From JBGQBN01 sp041494805 (GTDB lineage Bacteria; Acidobacteriota; Terriglobia; Terriglobales; Acidobacteriaceae), in the NCBI GenBank assembly GCA_041494805.1, contig JBGQBN010000019.1, forward strand, positions 1-63,610: a DNA stretch of 63,610 nt, in the 5' to 3' direction. Made by a program: the position numbers and the translations under genes. Shown piece by piece: positions 32,620-41,384 of this stretch. The notes beneath the pieces were generated by a model that worked only from the letters and a program-made list of their open reading frames with translations, did not search any database and was not told the DNA's origin. The first letter of the stretch is position 1. Every line of letters starts with the position of its first letter.

Positions 32620-35600
32620 ATGCGTTGCCGGCAGGCGTCTGCCTGCTTCATTGGAGCAGTAGACATGTCTGCTGAAGGCGAAGTGCGATGCAGGCCTGAA
32701 CCGGGAGTCTGCAAGTCAATCGGATGGATGTCTTTGCTGGCAGTGGTCTGCCTGTCGGCAATACTTTCCTTTCCTCAGGAAGTCGCCCAACTCAACCCCG
32801 GCACCACGCTCGAGCGTGAACTGAAGGGCGGAGAAGCCCACTCCTTCGAGGTTTCGCTAAGCGCCGGCCAATTTCTGCAAATTGTGGTGGAGCAGAAAGG
32901 GATAGACGTCGAGGTCATCCTTTTTGGGCCGAACGGCGAGCGCCGCTCCCACATGGATAGTCCGAATGGCCTGTGGGGACCGGAGCCGATTCTCGACGTG
33001 GCGGACCAGTCAGGTATTTACCGGGTCCAGGTGGATTCGCCCACCAAAGGGGCACCAGCCGGACGTTACGAAATCAATGTGGTCACATTGCGGGAGGCCG
33101 CCCCCGCAGATCGAGAGCATGTTGGCGCCGAGCGTCTGCTCGAACAGGGGCAGGACGTGTCGAGTCAGGGAAGTGCCGATGCCTTGCGCGCTGCCATCGC
33201 GAAACTCAATCAGGCCTTACCTTATTACCTGACGTCCGAGGACCGCTACGGGCGCGCTCTGGTCTTCTTCAATCTCGGCGCCGTTTATGCGCAGTTGAGT
33301 GAATTCCGCAATGCACTGGACGTCTACGCCCAGGCTCTGCCGCAGTTTCGCGGCCTGGGTGAGACACGCATGGAAGGCAGCACCCTCAATAACATGGGCG
33401 GGGCCTACGACGTCTTGGGAGATCTCCACCAGGCACTGGATTTCTACAACCGCGCGCTCGCGGTGGAGCGGTCCGTCGGAGATTCATTAACCGAAGCCTC
33501 CACTCTGAACAACATTGGCAAGATTTGTGCCGACCTGGCCGATTGGCAGAAAGCCATTGAGTATTACGATCAAGTGCTGCCCCTTTGGCACGCCTTCGGA
33601 GACCTGGGCGGGGAAGCCGTCACGCTCCATAACATTGGCACCAACTACCTCGACCTGGGAGAACCGGAAACCGGGTTGGATTACTTGCAGCGGGCGCTTT
33701 CCAAGTCCCAAGCGGCCGGCGACAAGCGCCTCCAGGCAACCTCTCTAGAAGACGTGGGTGAGGCTTATCTTGCGCTTGGTCAGGTGCCGCAAGCCCTTCA
33801 GTCGTATGAGCAGGCGCTGGCGCTCCGCTACGCGGTAGGCGACCAATGGCGGGCGGGGCTGACTCTGCGCAAACTCGGCATGGCCTATTCTTTCCAGGGC
33901 GATCAGGAGAAAGCGCTGTCCTCTCTCCAGAAGGCGCTGGAGTTGTTGAAGACTGCCGAGGATCGCCGCACTCAGGGCATCACTCTGCAAAATATTGGGC
34001 AGGTCTATGGGTTGATGAATCAGCCCCCCAAAGCCATCGAATATCAGAAGCAAGCGCTGGAGTTGCTGGAGCAGGTCGGTGATCTCGATCAGGAGGCCAA
34101 AACCCACCAGGGGCTGGCCCGCGCTGAGCGCGACTCCGGCAATCTGGCAGAGGCCCGCAAGCAGATCGAGACCGCGCTCTTCCTGGTAGAAAAAGTCCGG
34201 GCCCAGGCCGGCGCGCAGCAGCAGCGTGCTTCGTACTTCGCCTCCCAGCAAGGCATATACGAATTCTACATAGATTTGCTCATGCGCCTGCATCAGCAGG
34301 ATCCGAACGCTGGATACGATGCGCAAGCTTTCGAAGCCAGCGAGCGTGCCCGTGCCCGTAGCCTGCTCGAGATGCTGGCGGAAGCCCATGTGGATTTTCG
34401 CCAGGGTGTGGATGTCACGCTTCTGGAGCGCGAGCGCAATCTATCGGAGCTGCTGAACTCCAAGGCGCAGCGCCTGCTGGAAGCCGGTCCCGAGACGCCG
34501 CAGGCCACGGCGCTGAAGAAAGAGATCGGAGACCTTCAAGCTGAATACGAGCAGGTGGAAGTAAGAATCCGCAAGACCAGTTCTGGTTATGCCGCCATAA
34601 CCCAGCCCCAGCCCCTGAGCACGCAGGACATCCAGCAACAAGTGCTCGATAGCGACACCATGCTGCTCGAGTACGCGTTGGGCGCCGAGCGCAGCTACTT
34701 GTGGGCGGTAAGCAACAACGGGTTCAAGAGCTATGAACTGCCCAAGCGTTCCGATATTGAGCAGTCGGTGCGCGAGGTTTACGAACTGCTGACCACCCGC
34801 AGCACGTATACCCGAGGCGAATTTGCCCCACAAAGACAGAGAAGGATCGCAAAAGCTGACGCGCAACTGCCGGAAGCGGCCGCGAAACTGAGCCAGATGG
34901 TGCTCGGGCCCGTGGCCCCAGAATTAGGAAAGAAGCGATTGGCGCTGGTGACGGATGGTTCACTCCAGCACGTGCCTTTCGCCATGTTGCCCATTCCGGG
35001 CAGCGCGGCGCCGGCGGTCCCGCTGGTGGTCGAACACGAGATTGTGAATCTGCCCTCCGCGTCAACCTTGCCGATTCTGCGCCAGGAAATCGAGGGCCGC
35101 AAGCCGGCCCCGGGAATGCTGGCGGTCTTGGCCGATCCGGTCTTTGGGGCTGACGATATCCGAGTCAAGAGTGGGACGGCCGCGGTCGCCAAAAAGCAGC
35201 GCGCCCCCGTGCTCGTCCACGACAGCAGCCGCGTGCTCGAGCACCTGTCCCCCGATGCCGGGGCGCCCGTGGACGAGAATGGCCACTTGCGGGTTCCGCG
35301 CCTGCCGTTTACCCGCGCCGAAGCCGAGCGCATCCTGAAAGCGGCGCCCGGCAAAGATAACCTGGAGGCGCTCGACTTTCGCGCCAGTCTGGCTTTGGCC
35401 ACGAGCCCGGAGTTGGGCCGTTATCGCTATCTCCACTTCGCTACTCATGGATACCTGGATAGCGAGCGTCCTGGGCTCTCCGCTATCGTACTTTCTCTGG
35501 TGGACGAACGCGGCCACCCGCGGGCAGGCTTCCTGCGCGCAAATGAGATCTACAATCTAAAGCTGCCGGCCGAACTCGTGGTGCTGAGCGCTTGCCAGAC

Positions 35601-35871
35601 CGGGCTGGGCAAGGAAATCCGCGGAGAAGGCATTGTGGGCCTTACTCGCGGCTTCATGTATGCCGGTGTTCCGCGCGTGGTGGTCAGCTTATGGAGCGTG
35701 AACGACCGCGCTACTGCGGAGTTGATGGCGAAGTTTTATGAAAAGCTTTTGAAGGGCAACCTTCGACCGTCAGCCGCGCTGCGGGAAGCGCAGATGGAAA
35801 TGTTGAAGCAGAATGCGTGGTCCGCGCCCTACTACTGGGCCGCATTCGTGCAACAGGGAGAATGGAAATAG
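32620..35871 (+). CDS. Exported PPC-TPR-CHAT caspase-like protease
   Basis: The 1083-aa protein carries an N-terminal hydrophobic export segment (about 35-51), a PPC-like beta domain (about 60-160, SFEVSLSAGQFLQIVVEQKG ... YRVQVDSP) and a tandem TPR array (about 195-510). A CHAT domain ends it (about 780-1083) with catalytic His in HFATHGYLD (about 941) and Cys in VVLSACQTGLG (about 991). CHAT proteases are clan CD enzymes related to caspase and separase. The TPR array usually senses a partner that unlocks the protease. Export sets it apart from cytoplasmic TPR-CHAT effectors of type III-E CRISPR. ATG 32620 is used; 32665 is also possible. The DUF4384 gene follows 23 nt after the stop. Confidence 0.87.
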   Translation: MRCRQASACFIGAVDMSAEGEVRCRPEPGVCKSIGWMSLLAVVCLSAILSFPQEVAQLNPGTTLERELKGGEAHSFEVSLSAGQFLQIVVEQKGIDVEVILFGPNGERRSHMDSPNGLWGPEPILDVADQSGIYRVQVDSPTKGAPAGRYEINVVTLREAAPADREHVGAERLLEQGQDVSSQGSADALRAAIAKLNQALPYYLTSEDRYGRALVFFNLGAVYAQLSEFRNALDVYAQALPQFRGLGETRMEGSTLNNMGGAYDVLGDLHQALDFYNRALAVERSVGDSLTEASTLNNIGKICADLADWQKAIEYYDQVLPLWHAFGDLGGEAVTLHNIGTNYLDLGEPETGLDYLQRALSKSQAAGDKRLQATSLEDVGEAYLALGQVPQALQSYEQALALRYAVGDQWRAGLTLRKLGMAYSFQGDQEKALSSLQKALELLKTAEDRRTQGITLQNIGQVYGLMNQPPKAIEYQKQALELLEQVGDLDQEAKTHQGLARAERDSGNLAEARKQIETALFLVEKVRAQAGAQQQRASYFASQQGIYEFYIDLLMRLHQQDPNAGYDAQAFEASERARARSLLEMLAEAHVDFRQGVDVTLLERERNLSELLNSKAQRLLEAGPETPQATALKKEIGDLQAEYEQVEVRIRKTSSGYAAITQPQPLSTQDIQQQVLDSDTMLLEYALGAERSYLWAVSNNGFKSYELPKRSDIEQSVREVYELLTTRSTYTRGEFAPQRQRRIAKADAQLPEAAAKLSQMVLGPVAPELGKKRLALVTDGSLQHVPFAMLPIPGSAAPAVPLVVEHEIVNLPSASTLPILRQEIEGRKPAPGMLAVLADPVFGADDIRVKSGTAAVAKKQRAPVLVHDSSRVLEHLSPDAGAPVDENGHLRVPRLPFTRAEAERILKAAPGKDNLEALDFRASLALATSPELGRYRYLHFATHGYLDSERPGLSAIVLSLVDERGHPRAGFLRANEIYNLKLPAELVVLSACQTGLGKEIRGEGIVGLTRGFMYAGVPRVVVSLWSVNDRATAELMAKFYEKLLKGNLRPSAALREAQMEMLKQNAWSAPYYWAAFVQQGEWK

Positions 35872-35894
35872 GTTTAGAAAAGAGAGGTGTCATC

Positions 35895-36845
35895 ATGACA
35901 GAGCCGAAACATCGCCTGAATTGTTTTCGCCGCATTCTCATCCTTGCCGCCCTCGGTTTCGGGGGTCTGGCTGTCTTCGCCGGTATGCTCGCGGCGCAAG
36001 ACTCCGGCACGCGAGGGATCCTTCCCGAAGAGTTCGTCAAGGCGCGTCCGGCGAAGCCGGGCGCCGCTGCGGCTGCGCGTCCCAGCTATAAGCTCGTGGG
36101 GGCCGGCTCGAAGACCATTTCCATGGCCGCGCTGCGGAAGAACTCAACCGACCTGCGGGAACTGGGGATCACAATCTGGCGCCTGCGTCCTTCGGTAAGT
36201 ACCGATGGCGGGCCAAGAATCTTGGTCCAAGAGGGGGCAGACACGATCTCCTGGATCCCCGAGCGCGTCGCTTCCAGCGCTCCTTTGCGCAAGGGAGACC
36301 GCGTGCGCTTGAGCATCGAGTCGCCGCGCACCGGTTACCTATACGTGATCGACCGCGAGCAGTACGCCAGTAAAGAGCTCGGCGATCCATTTCTGATCTT
36401 CCCCACCAGCCGTACCCACAACGGCGACAACGAGGTCACCGCCGGAAGGCTGATTGAGATTCCGGGGCAGGAGGACCGTCCCACGTATTTCAGTTTGCGG
36501 GAAAGCCGCCCCGACCAGACTGGCGAAGTGCTCACTGTGATTGTGGCGGACAAGCCCCTAGAAGGTTTGACGCTCGGCCCCAAGGCGCTGGCGCTCTCCA
36601 AGGAGCAGGTTGCGCAATGGGAACAAAAATGGACCAAGCAGACGGAGCACTTCGAGATGACGGGTGGTAAGCGCGCCTGGACAAAAGCAGAACAGGAAGC
36701 CGGTCTGGACGGTACTCGCCTGCTCACCCAGGACGACCCCGGTCCGCAGACGATTTATCGTGTGGCAACCTCGAGCGACGAACCTATCCTGGTGAAAGTC
36801 GGACTGAAGTACGGTGGATCCAAGGCTGGCATAGCAGCACACTGA
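35895..36845 (+). CDS. Exported DUF4384 protein
   Basis: The 316-aa product has an export signal (FRRILILAALGFGGLAVFAG, cleaved near AAQ). A DUF4384 domain at about 130-225 reads KGDRVRLSIESPRTGYLYVI, then LIFPTSRTHNGDNEVTAGRL and FSLRESRPDQTGEVLTVIVA. DUF4384 commonly accompanies caspase-like peptidases, kinases and TPR proteins and may be a ligand-binding partner; its function is not known. AGAGAGG precedes ATG 35895. Its spacing from the CHAT gene implies one operon. The kinase at 29897 ends in a similar domain. Confidence 0.82.
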   Translation: MTEPKHRLNCFRRILILAALGFGGLAVFAGMLAAQDSGTRGILPEEFVKARPAKPGAAAAARPSYKLVGAGSKTISMAALRKNSTDLRELGITIWRLRPSVSTDGGPRILVQEGADTISWIPERVASSAPLRKGDRVRLSIESPRTGYLYVIDREQYASKELGDPFLIFPTSRTHNGDNEVTAGRLIEIPGQEDRPTYFSLRESRPDQTGEVLTVIVADKPLEGLTLGPKALALSKEQVAQWEQKWTKQTEHFEMTGGKRAWTKAEQEAGLDGTRLLTQDDPGPQTIYRVATSSDEPILVKVGLKYGGSKAGIAAH

Positions 36846-36997
36846 ATGACTCCGCGGGATGGGGCACGAGCTATCGGGAAATGCCACTCTACGATCACAT
36901 CCGCGATCTCAAACGCTAGTGTGAGCTAACGCCGATGGCTGGCGTTGTCCGTTGTTTTGGCATAAGCTGACGCGGCTTCGAGCGACAGCTACGCGGC

Positions 36998-38806
36998 ATG
37001 GACGAACAACCTCTCGACCGACCTCTACTCATCTTCGACGGAGACTGCCTGTTTTGCCAGGCCTGGCTTGAGTACTGGAAGCGCCTGACCGGTGACCGAG
37101 TCCTCTACGCGCCTTACCAGGAAGCGCACACTCGATTTCCCCACATCTCTTTAGAAGAATTTGCGTCGTCCCTCACCATGATCATGCCGGACGGCGAGGT
37201 GCGGAGGGGAGCTGGAGCGGTGTGCAGCGTGCTGGACGTGGTTCCGGAAAAGAGATGGCTGCTGTGGTTCTACCAACACATCCCCGGCGTTGAGGCGGTC
37301 TCCGAGACAATCTACAACGTGACCGCCCGTCACCGGTCATTCGCTTATCGAGTGACCCGCTTGCTGTGGGGCATTCCGCTTGAACTTGAGACCTATCGGG
37401 CGTCGAGCTGGCTTTTTCTAAGGTTACTGGGTGTGATTTACGTGATTGCATTCGCATCGTTCGGAGTGCAGGCAGCCGGCCTCATCGGTGCACGCGGTAT
37501 TTTGCCCGTGGCTGACTTTCTCCCCGCGGTACGGGATTATCTCGGAACAGCGGGATACTGGAACGTCCCAACCGTCTTTTGGCTGAGCGCAAGCGACGCT
37601 TTCATCCGGGCTGCCTGGATTACCGGAGTCTGCCTCTCGGTTCTTCTTCTCCTCGGGCTGAACTTGCGCGCCATCCGTGTCGCATTGTTCTTGCTCTATC
37701 TCTCCCTGGTCACTGCCGGCCAGGTGTTCATGAGTTATCAATGGGACGCGCTGCTCCTGGAAGCTGGGTTTCTTTCCATATTCTTGGGTTCCTCCTTGGT
37801 CATCGTGCGGCTTTTCCGCTGGCTGCTGTGTCGCCTGATGTTTCTCTCGGGCGCGGTCAAGCTGCTGAGCGGTGACCCATCGTGGCGTAGTTTTAGTGCT
37901 CTGCCGGTTCACTACGAAACTCAGCCGCTACCAACGGTTTTGGCGTGGTATTTCTATCAGTTTCCGGCCTGGTTTCATCGCCTGTCGGTTGGACTCATGT
38001 TCTTTGTCGAGCTGCTAGTCCCGTTCTTAATTCTTGCGCCACGCCGGGTCCGCGTTTTCGCTGCCCTGAGCATCGTGAGTTTCCAGATACTCATTTTCCT
38101 GACCGGAAACTATGCGTTCTTCAATATTCTGACGATCGCGCTTTGTCTTTTTCTTCTGGACGACACAGCTCTCGGTCGAATCTTGCCGAAGAGGATATGC
38201 GAACGAATCCCGACGACGTTGAGCGATAAAGGCAGACAGCGTTTGCGCAATAACGCCTGCAGAGTCTTCGCCGCCTGCGTGCTTTTCGTCAGCGGGTTCC
38301 AGATGGCGGGCATGTTCTCGGGCATTCACTGGATGCCGGCGGACACGGTCATACGCGCCATCGCTCCCTTCGAGATTATTAATACCTATGGGCTGTTTGC
38401 TGTGATGACTACTTCGCGTCCTGAAATCGTCATTGAAGGATCTGCCGATGGAGTGACCTGGCTGGCATACGAATTCAGGTACAAGCCCGGAGACCTGACA
38501 CGCCCGCCGACCTGGGTCGAACCCCATCAACCGCGGCTGGACTGGCAGATGTGGTTTGCAGCATTGGGGGATTACCAAAACGATCCATGGATCCTTCATT
38601 TCATGGAGCGCCTCCTCGAGGGCTCGCCGGACGTTCTGCGCCTGCTTGCCAGGAATCCGTTCCCAGATGCGCCACCCCGCTACGTCCGCGCGCTGCTTTA
38701 CGACTACCGTTTCACTACGGCCGCTGAGAGGAGAAACACCGGAGACTGGTGGCGCGGCGAGTTGAAGGCAACGTATGTGCCAGCGATATCACTTCGTAAT
38801 CAGTAA
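36998..38806 (+). CDS. DCC thiol-disulfide domain fused to a lipase-maturation-factor (LMF1-like) membrane protein
   Basis: Residues about 8-120 are a DCC-family domain with the thioredoxin-like motif FDGDCLFC (C17, C20). The rest (about 130-602) is an LMF1-like multi-spanning protein: SWLFLRLLGVIYVIAFASFG, GILPVADFLPAVRDYLG, YQWDALLLEAGFLSIFL and the conserved block APFEIINTYGLFAVMTTSRP with EFRYKPGD. LMF proteins assist folding of secreted lipases; the DCC domain could supply disulfide exchange. About nine membrane segments are visible. No lipase gene is adjacent. The neighbour on the opposite strand ends 17 nt away. Confidence 0.87.
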   Translation: MDEQPLDRPLLIFDGDCLFCQAWLEYWKRLTGDRVLYAPYQEAHTRFPHISLEEFASSLTMIMPDGEVRRGAGAVCSVLDVVPEKRWLLWFYQHIPGVEAVSETIYNVTARHRSFAYRVTRLLWGIPLELETYRASSWLFLRLLGVIYVIAFASFGVQAAGLIGARGILPVADFLPAVRDYLGTAGYWNVPTVFWLSASDAFIRAAWITGVCLSVLLLLGLNLRAIRVALFLLYLSLVTAGQVFMSYQWDALLLEAGFLSIFLGSSLVIVRLFRWLLCRLMFLSGAVKLLSGDPSWRSFSALPVHYETQPLPTVLAWYFYQFPAWFHRLSVGLMFFVELLVPFLILAPRRVRVFAALSIVSFQILIFLTGNYAFFNILTIALCLFLLDDTALGRILPKRICERIPTTLSDKGRQRLRNNACRVFAACVLFVSGFQMAGMFSGIHWMPADTVIRAIAPFEIINTYGLFAVMTTSRPEIVIEGSADGVTWLAYEFRYKPGDLTRPPTWVEPHQPRLDWQMWFAALGDYQNDPWILHFMERLLEGSPDVLRLLARNPFPDAPPRYVRALLYDYRFTTAAERRNTGDWWRGELKATYVPAISLRNQ

Positions 38807-38823
38807 AGGCTCTCCACAGCGAT

Positions 38824-40131
38824 TCAGGCGATGCTGCGCTTAAGGCGCGAGGCCCGGAGTGTTGCAGTTTCCGTGCGATTGCGGCCGGCTTGCTTGGCAC
38901 GGTAAAGCGCCTTGTCCGCAGCCTGAATCACCTGCTCGACGGCGCGCGTGCGGGCGGTGGGTTCGGCGACTCCAATGCTGACCGTCACTGAGAGCTCGCC
39001 GGTCTGCACTGGAGCGCGAGGGCTGCGGGGACTCTTGCGGCGAGAGGCGGCCCTTCGATCGGGGCCGCGGGGGGTAGTGCGGCGACGCTCCTGGTAACCG
39101 CGTACCCGAAATACTGATTCTGCAATGGCGGTCCTCAGAATTTCCAGAGGGTCCACGGCCTCGGTCATCGACTTTCCGGGGAACAGAATGGAGAATTCCT
39201 CTCCGCCGACGCGGAAGGCCTGGCCTCCGCCGGTGACGCGGGCAAGCCTGTCGGCCACCAGACGAAGGACCTGGTCGCCGGTATCGTGACCGTAGGTGTC
39301 GTTGAAGTTCTTGAAATGATCGATATCCACTATCGCGATGGCATAGGGAGCTTCGAGGCGGAGCAATGCGTCGTTAAAAGCGCGCCGCGCGGGCAGGGCG
39401 GTCAATTCATCGTGGTAAGCCAGGACATACGAATTCTCAATGATGGAACTGACCAGGATCAGCCCGGCGGTCGCAAGGTATGCACTGGCAATCCGCCCCA
39501 CACCGCCCGCGTGCAAGCCAAGGAGTGTTGCCATGAGCGCCCATAGCAGGCCACTCTCCACAGGCTTGCGATAAAGCAGAAAGCGGACGAGCAAGACGGC
39601 GAAGGCTCCGGCGAAAGCCAGCAGGGTGAGCTGCGGGATTCTGGTCCAGGAAAAGAGGCGCTGATCCAGAAGTGTGAAGTGCAGGAAAGCAGGGCCGGTA
39701 ACCTCACCGGGACGGCAGATGACCGCGACGAACACGGACTGGACGAACAACAGTACAGCCCGGGTGGCTATGGCAGGAACTGCCAGACCGCGCTCACGAA
39801 TGAACGAGAGCACGATGAAGTTCATGGGCAAAAGAAGTGCGGCGGCTTCAAACGCGATGCGGCCGGGACCGGTGGAAACCATTCGTCCCGCGGAGAAGAA
39901 CTCAACCGCACGATGTGCGAGCAGCAGCGTGATAAGCGCGAACAGAACCCGGCTGGAATGGAAGCGCCAAGCGACCAGGATCCCGGCCCCGAAGACAGCG
40001 TAATAGTAGAAGTTGACGGCGGATGCGGAAATGGGCAGAAGCCCGCCTTCCAGCAATACGGTGGCGACAAGCAGCAACAGGCCGCTGGGTATCAGCAGCG
40101 ATTTGAACGTCGCCTTGTTCCAGAGATCCAC
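38824..40131 (-). CDS. Membrane diguanylate cyclase (GGDEF)
   Basis: The 435-aa protein has about seven to eight membrane helices (residues 10-235) followed by a GGDEF domain. Landmarks are YHDELTALPARRAFNDALLR, IVDIDHFKNFNDTYGHDTGD, signature GGEEF in RVGGEEFSILFPG, and VTVSIGVAEP. It should make cyclic di-GMP in response to a membrane or lipid cue. A basic insert of about 30 residues (RRRTTPRGPDRRAASRRKS) splits the domain after the signature. The start is GTG at 40129-40131 with AGGAGG about 8 nt upstream. Confidence 0.88.
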   Translation of the reverse strand: MDLWNKATFKSLLIPSGLLLLVATVLLEGGLLPISASAVNFYYYAVFGAGILVAWRFHSSRVLFALITLLLAHRAVEFFSAGRMVSTGPGRIAFEAAALLLPMNFIVLSFIRERGLAVPAIATRAVLLFVQSVFVAVICRPGEVTGPAFLHFTLLDQRLFSWTRIPQLTLLAFAGAFAVLLVRFLLYRKPVESGLLWALMATLLGLHAGGVGRIASAYLATAGLILVSSIIENSYVLAYHDELTALPARRAFNDALLRLEAPYAIAIVDIDHFKNFNDTYGHDTGDQVLRLVADRLARVTGGGQAFRVGGEEFSILFPGKSMTEAVDPLEILRTAIAESVFRVRGYQERRRTTPRGPDRRAASRRKSPRSPRAPVQTGELSVTVSIGVAEPTARTRAVEQVIQAADKALYRAKQAGRNRTETATLRASRLKRSIA

Positions 40132-40354
40132 GCGCCAGCCTCCTCAAGCTGCCGGATGAAGTCTAGCAATTATCGGCGGGAGAAGGACATAGGAGTGAGT
40201 GACGGTGCAGATTCGGGAGGCTGGGTGGCTGGATGGGCAGCCCATTCCTGCACTGCGTTCCAGTTTCGGAAAAGCGAGACTTTCGTGTAGCGCGTGATGT
40301 CTCGTCCCGGCTTGGTTTCTGCCTAGAATCGAAGTGTCCCATTAAACCAATCTT

Positions 40355-40612
40355 ATGATGCTCTCGGTGGCTGACGTGTTCCATGCTGCCTGCATGGGCA
40401 TCATCATGACTGGAATGGGATCGGACGGCTTGTTGGGTATGCAGGCCATCGCTCGCGGCGGCGGCACCACGGTCGGGCAGGACGCAACGAGTTGCGCCGT
40501 GTACGGGATGCCTAGAGTCTGCGCCGAAGAAGGCATTCTGCAACGAGTCGTAGCCTTGCCGCAGATTCCACAACAAATCTTGCAAGCCACCCGTTATCGC
40601 CGGCACGCTTAG
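40355..40612 (+). pseudogene. cheB relic: C-terminal fragment of a chemotaxis methylesterase
   Basis: The 85 residues match the last part of the CheB methylesterase domain: DVFHAACMGIIMTGMGSDGL with the catalytic-Asp motif GMGSDG, then GGGTTVGQDATSCAVYGMPR and EEGILQRVVALPQIP. An in-frame TAA lies immediately upstream, and the receiver domain, catalytic Ser and His regions are absent. No other chemotaxis gene is in the window. It cannot be active alone. Confidence 0.8.
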
Positions 40613-40668
40613 CAAAGTTTCGTCTAGTTCAGTGGATACTGTTTCCCTCGAGGCGGTGTCGCCCAGAA

Positions 40669-41154
40669 TCACGCCCGCTTTTCGCGGTGAACCTGAACCC
40701 GGGCCTTGCCACCGCCATTTAGAGCTTGGCTAACCTTTCGCATCAAAGACTGCACAGAGAATGGTTTTGGCAAGTAGAACCCTCCGCGCTCCCGTGACCA
40801 GTGCCGGGTGACCGCATTCTCAGCGTAGCCAGATATAAAGAGCGTCCTCAAACCAGGACAGATGGCTCGCATATCGCGGGCCAGGTCGCGCCCGTTCTGG
40901 CCCGGCATGACGACATCGGTGAGCAGAAGCTGAACTTCTTCCCCGTGGCACTGGAAGGCCTGCATTGCCTCCCTCGCGTTTCCGGCTTTCAGCACCCGAT
41001 ATCCAGCAGACCGCAAGATTTCGCAGGTCACTTCGCGCACGAAGCTTTCATCTTCCACCAGTAGAATGGTCGCACGTGACGGGGCCATCTCCATTTCCAC
41101 CACGACCGAGGGTGGTTGTGCCGTGGTTCTCGTGTCTGCATCGGTAGCGCTCAC
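40669..41154 (-). CDS. Stand-alone response-regulator receiver protein
   Basis: The 161-aa protein is a single receiver domain: ATILLVEDESFVREVTCEIL (acidic pocket), phosphoacceptor Asp in LLLTDVVMPGQNG, Ser/Thr switch in TLFISGYAE and Lys in LPKPFSVQSL. No output domain follows. It resembles receivers paired with hybrid histidine kinases, but no kinase is adjacent. The start is GTG 41152-41154 with GGAGG close upstream. Confidence 0.85.
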   Translation of the reverse strand: MSATDADTRTTAQPPSVVVEMEMAPSRATILLVEDESFVREVTCEILRSAGYRVLKAGNAREAMQAFQCHGEEVQLLLTDVVMPGQNGRDLARDMRAICPGLRTLFISGYAENAVTRHWSRERGGFYLPKPFSVQSLMRKVSQALNGGGKARVQVHREKRA

Positions 41155-41384
41155 ACGTCAACCTCCAACTCAGAATCCTCTTGCACCTGCGCTTCCACAG
41201 CCCGGGTTAGCGCTGGAGTCAGGCTCCACCCGTGGCTACATCGGGTTACGCTCCCAGAAAGAGGCAAGCGCACGCAACGACCAACACCCAGGCTGGAGAA
41301 ATCTTTTTTGGGAAAACTGTCCGAGAATTTTCGGGAATGTGTCCTAAAGTGGTAAAGATTCCCGCGACCGTCCACAAATTGCTG

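Noticed and set aside
36846..36920. Short open frame starting ATGACTCCGCGG after the DUF4384 gene
   Set aside because: About 24 codons, no ribosome site and no hydrophobic or conserved pattern; probably chance.
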